Source of the DNA: Chelatococcus sp. YT9
GTDB lineage: Bacteria > Pseudomonadota > Alphaproteobacteria > Rhizobiales > Beijerinckiaceae
Assembly (NCBI RefSeq): GCF_018398315.1
Contig: NZ_JAHBRW010000002.1
Location: 1,286,637 to 1,350,636 of the forward strand
DNA: 64,000 nt
Direction: 5' to 3'
The notes under the pieces were generated by a model that was given only the letters and a program-made list of their open reading frames with translations, did no database searches and was not told the DNA's origin. Each line of letters opens with the position of its first letter. Position 1 is the stretch's first letter. The position numbers and the translations under genes were made by a program. Below, piece by piece: positions 57,930-64,000 of this stretch.

Positions 57930-59174
57930 TTATTTGTTTTCCGAAATAATTCGCGCAATGGTGACAGCTGCCGCATCTGCCGCTTGTTGTGGTGTCTTCT
58001 GGCCCACCAGGATTTTCTGCAACTCGACGATCGTTGCCTCCTGCATCTGGAACCAGCCGGCCACTGACGGAACGGAGCGCGCGCCCTGCTCGGCCTCCTT
58101 GAAGATGGCGATTGCTGGATTATTCCACGGTGGGAGCTCCAGCGCCTTTTTGTTGGCGGGGAAGCGGTTCAGCACCCTGGCGAGAACCTCCGGCTGGGAC
58201 AGCCATACGAGGAACTGCTTGGCCCCATCCGGGTTGCTCGCGCCGACCGGCACCCCCATGGTCCAGCCCCCGCCGCGATTGACGCCATCAGGGGAGAGCA
58301 CCATGTCCCATTTGAGGTTGGGGTTCTTGGAAAAGGTGTCGAAAGCATTGGAGGATGAGGTAAGAAGTCCGACCTTATTGGCTTCGAACAGTGGCTGGAT
58401 ATCTCGAGTCGTCGTAAAGTTGGGCGTGCCCTCGGGAGTAACCTTGTACTTGAGATAGAGATCGGACCAGAAAGTGATGGCTGCTACGGACTGCGGCGTG
58501 TTGATGGCTGGTGCCGAACCGTCCGGAGTAATGAAATCGCCGCCTTTGGCCCAAAGGATGGGGGCAAACAACGTCAATACGTTGGAGGGATCGCTGATGT
58601 CGGCCGGGACGCCGATACCATACTGTTGCCCGGGAATCGTAATCTTCCGCGCGACGTCAAGCAGGTCGGCGTACGTCCACCCGTCCTTTGGGTAAGGCAC
58701 GCCAGCTTTATCGAAGACGGTCTTGTTATAGTAGTATACGCCCGGTCCGCTCCGCATGGGGATGGCGTATTGCGTTCCTTTAAACTGGCTCGCCTTCCAC
58801 ACCGCCGGAGCAATATCGGCAACCGGGACCTTGTCGACCAGCTTGTCCAGGGGGTCGAGCAGGCCTTGTGCTGCAACGGTCGAAACCCAGGTCGTGTCGA
58901 GATCGACGATGTCCGGTGGGGAGCCGCCCAGGGCGGCGGCGGTAAATTTGTCGAGGTATCCGTTGATCGGCAGGGCCTGAATATTCAGCCGAACGTTCGG
59001 AAAATCCTTGGACCATAGCTGCTGTGTCAGGGGTATCTGGGGCTCCCACCAGCTTCCCACCCATATCGTGATGACGTTGGACTGCGCGGACCGGGCACTG
59101 CTGGCGGCTGCTAATAGCGCCGTGGTCGCGGCAGCGGTCAAGAACTGCCGACGTGTTCCGAAAACACCCCTCAT
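57930..59174 (-). CDS. Carbohydrate ABC transporter substrate-binding protein, family 1, Tat-exported
   Basis: 414 residues. The N-terminus 'MRGVFGTRRQFLTAAATTALLAAASSARSAQ' is a Tat signal (R8-R9-Q-F-L) with Ala-x-Ala cleavage. The mature protein is SBP_bac_1/UgpB-like: 'ITIWVGSWWEPQIPLTQQLWSKDFPNVRLNIQALP', 'YLDKFTAAALGGSPPDIVDLDTTWVSTVAAQGLLDPLD', 'AIPMRSGPGVYYYNKTVFDKAGVPYPKDGWTYADLLDVARKIT' and 'GGGWTMGVPVGASNPDGAKQFLVWLSQPEV', all standard. It is the first gene of the eight-gene operon, divergent from the LacI regulator. The ligand is probably a sugar, polyol or sugar acid. Confidence 0.92.
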   Translation of the reverse strand: MRGVFGTRRQFLTAAATTALLAAASSARSAQSNVITIWVGSWWEPQIPLTQQLWSKDFPNVRLNIQALPINGYLDKFTAAALGGSPPDIVDLDTTWVSTVAAQGLLDPLDKLVDKVPVADIAPAVWKASQFKGTQYAIPMRSGPGVYYYNKTVFDKAGVPYPKDGWTYADLLDVARKITIPGQQYGIGVPADISDPSNVLTLFAPILWAKGGDFITPDGSAPAINTPQSVAAITFWSDLYLKYKVTPEGTPNFTTTRDIQPLFEANKVGLLTSSSNAFDTFSKNPNLKWDMVLSPDGVNRGGGWTMGVPVGASNPDGAKQFLVWLSQPEVLARVLNRFPANKKALELPPWNNPAIAIFKEAEQGARSVPSVAGWFQMQEATIVELQKILVGQKTPQQAADAAAVTIARIISENK

Positions 59175-59335
59175 CGGTTTTCCTCCAACTTGTCATGAGC
59201 AAAGACGTTCGGTTGACCCGAAACTCGCGTTGGCAGCTAACAGTGCAATCGCTTGCCGTCTGTTGTCAACCGACTCATTTCCTTTATTTACCGTGTAAAT
59301 TTGCCATTTTTGGTGCAGCATAAGGTTTGCAAAAA

Positions 59336-59353
59336 TTGGCAGACGTTTGCCAA
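59336..59353. promoter_or_regulatory. LacI-type operator in the sugar divergon
   Basis: TTGGCAGACGTTTGCCAA is an 18-bp palindrome with one mismatched pair around a central ACGT. It lies between the divergent starts at 59174 and 59434 and has the form typical of LacI/GalR-family sites. A partial copy (TTTGCC) is seen at 59301. Confidence 0.7.
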
Positions 59354-59433
59354 GGTTTGATAAAACGGCTATTTCGCGGTGGCAGGTTCTGTTCGTGCCG
59401 GCTAAGAGGCCTGGCAGCCCACGAGGATATGGA

Positions 59434-60468
59434 ATGAAGAAGCGTGCGGAGACTGTGAGGGAGGCGGTTACGATCCTGGATGTGGCTCGTGAGGCCGGGG
59501 TGGCAACGTCAACGGTGTCTCGCGCCCTGACACAGTCCGGCCGTGTCAGCGAGACGATGCGCAAGCATGTGCTGAACGTTGCGGTGGAGCTTGGCTATCG
59601 CCCGAACCTTCAGGCTCGCTCGCTGTCGTCCGGCCGCACCCATACCCTGGCGCTACTCATTCCCGGCGCGACCAATCCCTATTTTTTCGACCTCATCCGT
59701 GGCACTCAGGCGGAAGCCAAGGTCCGCAACTATCGCCATATGCTGGTGGATACCGAAGCATCTGCGGATTTGGAGGAGCAGTATCTCCAGGAGCTTTCCG
59801 TCGCCGTCGATGGGGTTGTGCTCGCCGGATCGAGGCTGTCCGACGAGCGTCTTGTTGCCATTGCTCAGAAGCTCCCGATGGTCGTCGTGAACCGGGAAAT
59901 CGACGGTGTACAAAGCGTGGTCGTGGACACGTCCACCGCCGTCACGCAGGCGCTCAATTACATCGCATCTCTCGGTCACTCGCGCGTTGCTTTTCTGGGC
60001 GGACCGCTCTCGTCCTGGTCCAGCCGGAAACGCTGGGAGGCTTTGCAGGCCGCGGCGGACAGGTTGCAGGTCGAATGTCTGAACCTTGGCCATTTTGGGG
60101 AAACGCAATCAGGTGCCGCTGCCGCCGACGCCGCGCTGCACCACAAGGTGACCGCTTGCCTCTTCTTCAACGATATGCTGGCGATCGCAGGCTTGAAGCG
60201 CTTCGCAGAGCTCGGCGTTTCGGTGCCAGGGGACATCAGCGTCGTGGGATGCGACGACATCTTTGGGGCGGACTTCTGCAACCCACCGCTCACGACCCTG
60301 ACGGCTCGGATCGATCAGGTCGCACGCACGGCGACCAATATGCTGCTTACGCGTCTCCTCGGTCTGCCGATGCTGCGCGAGCGCGAGAAGGTTCCGGCCT
60401 CGTTGACTGTCCGCCAGTCGACTGGACCGGCCCCTGCCGCACGATCCATGAGATCCGTCGCCGGATAG
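59434..60468 (+). CDS. LacI-family transcriptional regulator
   Basis: 344 residues from the ATG at 59434, with GAGG seven bases upstream. The N-terminal HTH and hinge read 'VTILDVAREAGVATSTVSRALTQSGRVSETMRKHVLNVAVELGYRPNLQARSL' (about 10-62), followed by a periplasmic-binding-like effector domain ('TLALLIPGATNPYFFDLIRG', 'LGHSRVAFLGGPLSSWSSRKRWEAL', 'ACLFFNDMLAIAGLKRFAELGVSVPGDISVVGCDDI', 'PPLTTLTARIDQVARTATNMLL'). It should repress the divergent sugar operon until bound by the imported sugar or a metabolite, via the palindrome at 59336. Confidence 0.93.
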   Translation: MKKRAETVREAVTILDVAREAGVATSTVSRALTQSGRVSETMRKHVLNVAVELGYRPNLQARSLSSGRTHTLALLIPGATNPYFFDLIRGTQAEAKVRNYRHMLVDTEASADLEEQYLQELSVAVDGVVLAGSRLSDERLVAIAQKLPMVVVNREIDGVQSVVVDTSTAVTQALNYIASLGHSRVAFLGGPLSSWSSRKRWEALQAAADRLQVECLNLGHFGETQSGAAAADAALHHKVTACLFFNDMLAIAGLKRFAELGVSVPGDISVVGCDDIFGADFCNPPLTTLTARIDQVARTATNMLLTRLLGLPMLREREKVPASLTVRQSTGPAPAARSMRSVAG

Positions 60469-60671
60469 TGTCTTCCATCGGGCTCCAAACGACGCTTCTG
60501 CGGGACAGCCCCAGAAAGTGAGAAGCGGCCTGGGTGTGTGGGAGTGCCATGGAATACGACGCGCTTCCTGTTCTCTGGGGACGTGCACGACAATATCGAA
60601 TCGTGTTTGGGCGTTTGCCTCCTGTAATATGCCGCGGTCGCATGTGATGAATGGAGAGGCGGCGCGTAGCC

Positions 60672-61424
60672 ATGAGCCCACTTGCAATCGGTGGTATTGC
60701 GTTTTGTTTCGTGTTTGGCGCTGCGTGTCTGGGAATGCTCCTGCACTCCCGCTTGCCGGACGGACATCTATCCGGCGACTCACGGGATGCGATCAAGCTG
60801 GCGACGGCCATTATCGGAACCCTTTCTGCCCTCGCCCTCGGCTTGTTGATAGCATCTTCAAAGCGGTCGCTGGACGATGCCAATACTGAGCTGAGAACTT
60901 GGTCGGCGCGCGTGGTCCTGCTCGATCGGGTCATGGCCCACTACGGCTCAGAAACGGAGGAGATGCGCGGCGAGCTTCGAACGTTGGTTCAGGAAAGGCT
61001 GCGCCAGATCAGCGGGGGCTATAACGTTGCGATTCCAGCCGGAGATGGCCTTGATGTCGAGCAAATCCAGGACGGATTAAGGAGCTTGTCCGCTGAGAAC
61101 AACGCCCAGCGTTGGCTTCAGACGCGGGCGCTACAACTCAGCGGTGAAATCGCCGAGGCGCACTGGCTCAGGCCGGAAACCGAGTCTGAGGAATTTCCAA
61201 GTCTCTTCGTCGTCTTCCTAGTGGTTTGGCTGGCCTTGCTTTTCGGCTCCTTTGGCCTCTTGGCGCCCCGCAACGGAACGGTCGTCTTTACGCTGTTCGT
61301 CTGTTCGCTGTCGATAACCGGTGCATTGGCCCTGATTATTGACATGGATCACCCCTACCTCGGCTTTATCCGTGTTTCCCAAGGACCGCTCGTCTCGGCC
61401 ATCGATCGTCTTGGGCAACCTTGA
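60672..61424 (+). CDS. Bestrophin-like (DUF4239) membrane protein
   Basis: 250 residues from the ATG at 60672. Hydrophobic segments lie at about 3-23, 45-62, 178-198 and 205-222, with a soluble helical middle ('DANTELRTWSARVVLLDRVMAHYGSETEEMRGELRTLVQERL'). The terminal block 'ALALIIDMDHPYLGFIRVSQGPLVSAIDRLG' matches the pattern 'D.D.P..G.I.VS..PL' of DUF4239 bestrophin-like proteins. Some relatives are annotated as anion channels, but the function is not proved. It is monocistronic and unrelated to the sugar operon on its left. The 203-bp gap before it shows no clear promoter feature. Confidence 0.78.
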   Translation: MSPLAIGGIAFCFVFGAACLGMLLHSRLPDGHLSGDSRDAIKLATAIIGTLSALALGLLIASSKRSLDDANTELRTWSARVVLLDRVMAHYGSETEEMRGELRTLVQERLRQISGGYNVAIPAGDGLDVEQIQDGLRSLSAENNAQRWLQTRALQLSGEIAEAHWLRPETESEEFPSLFVVFLVVWLALLFGSFGLLAPRNGTVVFTLFVCSLSITGALALIIDMDHPYLGFIRVSQGPLVSAIDRLGQP

Positions 61425-61592
61425 GGCATGTCAGCGGCACGCGTGCGCCTGATCGAGGAATGGCGGGCTTGGGCGACGGGGACATGTCCGCGGTGGTGCG
61501 TGAAACGATCGCCCTTCCGCAAACCTGCATGACATAATGGCGTCATGGTGAGGCGGCAGCTATGCTGGGTTGCGAAAAGAGTAGGAGAACCA

Positions 61593-61814
61593 ATGAGCCC
61601 CACAGCCACGCGAGCAAATCTGCTCTCCTTCCTCAAAACGGTCCATGGATCGAAGAAGGCGGTGAATTACATCCTGAACGACCGCGAAACGAAGGCCTAT
61701 GGCACCATCACAGAGCTCGCGTCCGATTACATCGTCGTTGGCGATCCTGCGAAGAAGTTCCGAACCCTCATCCCGATAGCGGCTATATCAGCGATTACAT
61801 ACGAAGAAGATTAG
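61593..61814 (+). CDS. Small conserved-looking protein of unknown function
   Basis: 73 residues from the ATG at 61593, with AGGAG seven bases upstream, a convincing ribosome-binding site. It begins with a short helical part ('TRANLLSFLKTVHGSKKAVNYILND') and continues as alternating strands ('KAYGTITELASDYIVVGD', 'RTLIPIAAISAITYEED'). The order helix plus 'G.I.....DYIVV....  LIPI.AI..I' resembles a small Sm-like beta-barrel, but this is a fold guess. I do not recognise a family. No operon partners: 168 bp from the DUF4239 gene and 291 bp from the next. Confidence 0.7.
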   Translation: MSPTATRANLLSFLKTVHGSKKAVNYILNDRETKAYGTITELASDYIVVGDPAKKFRTLIPIAAISAITYEED

Positions 61815-62105
61815 CCGCAGTTCCCCTCGACAGCACGCCCACCATTACAACAGTCGACTGAGAAGCTATGTCGCTCGGGTCGAGGCCGACAGCCGCCGTT
61901 CCGGCGCGCTTGTACGTCCGCTTGGTGCAGAACCGGCAAGGCCCTCAAGGTTCAAGTTCTGGCTCGCCGATACGGCCGCGACCACCGCCGCGAAGGCGAT
62001 GACGCGGCCGAGCGGGCATGTTGCTGTTGAGCCTGGAACTGTTGCGATTGACAGATACATAACATCTGTCATTCACATGGCTTTTCGCCACGACTGAGAC
62101 GACGT

Positions 62106-62417
62106 ATGGGCACCGCCACTGACGCTCCCAACCCCATGGCATGGCGCGACTTCGTGATGTGGGCCTACGACAACGACATCATGCGTCACGCCTTCCAGAG
62201 GGAAACCGGCATCATGCTCGCCCCCCAGGACCTCGATATGCTGTCGAAGATGATCGTTGATGCGCTCGGCAAGACCTCCGACGATATCATCGCGTTCATG
62301 TCGTGGGTCTCGGTTCGCTACTACGGGCTGGAGCACGTGCCTGATCAAGCGCGCACCCGGGTTGAGGATTATCTGCGTGCGAACCCTTCGAGCGACGGAT
62401 GGGCTCGAACGCATTGA
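62106..62417 (+). CDS. Hypothetical protein
   Basis: 103 residues, no signal peptide or membrane segment. The composition is mixed alpha-helical and acidic ('AWRDFVMWAYDNDIMRHAFQRETG', 'LAPQDLDMLSKMIVDALGKTSDDIIAFMSWVSVRYYGLEHVPDQARTRVEDYL'). Codon use looks like the neighbours, and no frame on the other strand is better. The ribosome-binding site is weak (GAGACG). I do not recognise the family. It is monocistronic. Confidence 0.55.
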   Translation: MGTATDAPNPMAWRDFVMWAYDNDIMRHAFQRETGIMLAPQDLDMLSKMIVDALGKTSDDIIAFMSWVSVRYYGLEHVPDQARTRVEDYLRANPSSDGWARTH

Positions 62418-62590
62418 GCGAGCGAAGGTCGTCTATCCTCAGACTTTCATGCTTTGAGGGCCATTGGTACGACTTTGGAGTGGGCGCTCGCGGCCATATT
62501 TAGTTTAGGCTTGAAATTTTTTAATCTGGACCTCTTGACCAAGCCCGCCCCGGTTGGCCATTGCTAAGGCACCGTCGACGGGAGGACCCC

Positions 62591-63457
62591 ATGCTCGAGT
62601 ATTCCATCGAGGACTGGGACAGTGCTTACTCGAACAGTGACAACATCGCTGGCGGTGAGCAATGGCCAGCGCGCTGGATCGATGCGGCACAACAATTTCG
62701 CGATGGTCTCTCAGCCGCTGGTCGTGCTGGAATGGATGTCGCCTACGGCAGCGCCCCACGCCAGCGGCTCGATCTTTTTCTGCCCGCAGCCAAGCCGAAG
62801 GGGCTGATGGTTTTCGTCCATGGTGGCTATTGGATGGAGTCCGATCAACTGGCTTGGTCGCATCTCGCGGCCGGGTCGGTGGATAGCGGTTGGGCTGTCG
62901 CAATGCCGGCCTATACCCTGTGCCCTCACATCAGAATTTCCGGCATTGTGCGCGAGATTGGCGAGGCGATCGCGACGGCTGCGGCCCTGATCGAGGGTCC
63001 GATCGTGCTGAGCGGACATTCGGCGGGCGGACATTTGGTCAGTCGGATGATTTCCGCGACATCACCTCTGGACAACGCCGTGCGGGATCGCATCCGAAAC
63101 GTGGTCTCAATCTCAGGGCTTCATGACCTGCGTCCCTTGATGAAGACGAGCATGAACGAGGTATTGCGGATCGATGAGCCTGAGGCGACGGCCGAAAGTC
63201 CTGCGTTGCTGTGGCCGATGGTCGGAGCACGGATCCTCTGTTGGGCGGGCGGGGCGGAACGCCAGGAGTTTCTCCGCCAGAACGCGCTGCTCGCGAATAT
63301 CTGGGGTGGGTTGGGAGCCGCGACGACGGTTATCGTTGAGCCAGATCGTCATCATTTCGATATCGTCGATGGGCTTGCGGATGCGAAGCATCCCCTGACG
63401 CGGGCCTTGCTCGGTTGCGATTGCAGACCAGACGCACGTGAAAAAGCCGAAATCTAA
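62591..63457 (+). CDS. Alpha/beta hydrolase, kynurenine-formamidase-like
   Basis: 288 residues from the ATG at 62591 (GGGAGG upstream). Oxyanion motif 'VFVHGGYWMESDQLAW' (75-90; the H-G-G-Y-W form is typical of arylformamidases in the HSL-like branch), nucleophile Ser144 in 'LSGHSAGGHLVSRM', and the catalytic His in 'EPDRHHFDIVDGL'. The N-terminal 'AYGSAPRQRLDLFLPA' block is also usual. It likely hydrolyses N-formyl-anthranilate-type amides or esters. It is 132 bp upstream of a Liv-type binding-protein gene on the same strand, so the two may be expressed together. Kynurenine itself is not supported by neighbouring genes. Confidence 0.83.
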   Translation: MLEYSIEDWDSAYSNSDNIAGGEQWPARWIDAAQQFRDGLSAAGRAGMDVAYGSAPRQRLDLFLPAAKPKGLMVFVHGGYWMESDQLAWSHLAAGSVDSGWAVAMPAYTLCPHIRISGIVREIGEAIATAAALIEGPIVLSGHSAGGHLVSRMISATSPLDNAVRDRIRNVVSISGLHDLRPLMKTSMNEVLRIDEPEATAESPALLWPMVGARILCWAGGAERQEFLRQNALLANIWGGLGAATTVIVEPDRHHFDIVDGLADAKHPLTRALLGCDCRPDAREKAEI

Positions 63458-63589
63458 AAAATGAGGCCGTCCGCGACAGCCGCATTGTGAAACGGCTCGC
63501 GATAAGGTCACATAGTGGCTGCAAATTCTTGGAAGCGGACGCGAGACTGGAAAAATCCACAGCGTTCCAGGATGGTAAGAGGGGAACTG

Positions 63590-64000
63590 ATGGGACAAGC
63601 AATCAAGGGGCTTCTGGTCGCGTCCATGTCGTGCTTGGCGCTGTCGAGCATGGCCAATGCCGCTGACGTGAAGATCGGCATCGAAATGGGCTTCACCGGC
63701 CCTATCGAGACGCTGACGCCGCCGATGGCGCAAGCCGCTGAACTTGCGATGAAGGAGGTCAGTGATTCCGGCATTTTTCTGGATGGGGCCAAGGTCATCC
63801 CGGTCCGGGGTGACGAGACCTGCATCGACGCTGGCGCGGCCACTGCTGCGGCGGAGCGGTTAGTCACGTCCGACAAAGTGGCCGGTATCATCGGGCCTAC
63901 CTGCTCAGGCGCCGCGAGCGCAGTCCTGACGAATGTCGCCATTCCCAACGGCATGGTCCTGATCTCGCCGTCGGCCACATCGCCGGGCCTCTCGACGATC
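63590..64000 (+). CDS. ABC transporter substrate-binding protein, Liv/HAAT type, N-terminal part
   Basis: The gene runs off the right edge; 137 codons are visible. GAGGGG precedes the ATG at 63590 by six bases. Signal peptide 'MGQAIKGLLVASMSCLALS' through 'SMANA', then the Peripla_BP_6 start 'ADVKIGIEMGFTGPIETLTP', 'AAELAMKEVSDSGIFLDGAKVIPVRGDETCIDAGAATAAAERLVTSDKVAGIIGPTCSGAASAVL' and 'PNGMVLISPSAT', as in LivJ/AmiC-like proteins. It is a different branch from the two paralogs at 21803 and 27822. Permease and ATPase genes are expected downstream of the window. Confidence 0.9.
   Translation, partial: MGQAIKGLLVASMSCLALSSMANAADVKIGIEMGFTGPIETLTPPMAQAAELAMKEVSDSGIFLDGAKVIPVRGDETCIDAGAATAAAERLVTSDKVAGIIGPTCSGAASAVLTNVAIPNGMVLISPSATSPGLSTI

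Noticed and set aside
1-64000. Genomic island, prophage, transposon, CRISPR array or tRNA gene
   Set aside because: No integrase, transposase, terminal repeats, spaced direct repeats or tRNA-like cloverleaf sequence was recognised by eye; a dedicated scan was not possible.

Overview
This is a GC-rich window that reads like a chromosome of an alphaproteobacterium of the order Hyphomicrobiales (Bosea/Chelatococcus/Rhizobium-like). I infer this from the density of ABC uptake systems, divergently read regulators, LLM-class flavin monooxygenases and DUF2848/DUF808 genes. The genus cannot be fixed from the sequence alone. No rRNA, tRNA, CRISPR array, insertion sequence, integrase or phage gene was recognised. 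Nearly every gene belongs to uptake and catabolism of small organic compounds.

Layout. 0-2.5 kb: an OsmF/YehYX-type compatible-solute ABC transporter (ATPase cut by the window edge). 2.8-4.8 kb: L-lactate dehydrogenase LldD and a TauE/SafE-type permease with a divergent LysR regulator. 5.9-7.3 kb: a graveyard in which a minus-strand Mur-ligase-like fragment abuts the tail of a large repeat adhesin; the adhesin tail has an internal stop but keeps its terminator. 7.5-13.2 kb: a PEP-mutase/isocitrate-lyase-family enzyme, then a family-5 binding protein divergent from an SDR-DppB-DppC operon that has no ATPase gene. 13.3-18.2 kb: a GlcD-like flavoprotein, a GntR/HutC regulator and an acyl-CoA synthetase. 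18.4-29 kb: a complete LivJHMGF-like transporter, a LimB-like and an NtaA-like monooxygenase, a PrpB-like lyase and a second, clearly paralogous Liv-type binding protein. 29-36 kb: an amidohydrolase, a cysteine hydrolase, an FAD monooxygenase, a haloacetate-dehalogenase-like hydrolase, a GMC oxidoreductase and its frameshifted LysR regulator. 36-39 kb: an MFS pump with a divergent ArsR-type repressor and two matching operators, then a DUF808 protein.

39.2-50.8 kb is the most coherent catabolic unit: one divergon of eleven genes. The leftward arm runs DUF2848 protein, alpha/beta hydrolase, NtaA-like monooxygenase, a complete FbpABC-type transporter and a carboxymuconolactone-decarboxylase-family protein. 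The rightward arm runs FAD hydroxylase, GntR/FCD regulator, cupin and amidase. A perfect palindrome lies between the arms. The gene content fits uptake, oxygenation, hydrolytic opening and deamidation of a nitrogen-containing (perhaps heterocyclic) compound, but the substrate is unknown.

51.5-60.5 kb is a sugar or polyol divergon: binding protein, two xylose-isomerase-like TIM barrels, two permeases, SDR and Gfo/Idh/MocA dehydrogenases and a two-domain VOC protein, read away from a LacI regulator with a near-perfect LacI-type operator. It also lacks an ATPase gene. 60.6-64 kb: a bestrophin-like (DUF4239) membrane protein, two small unknown proteins, a kynurenine-formamidase-like hydrolase and the start of another Liv-type binding protein cut by the window end.
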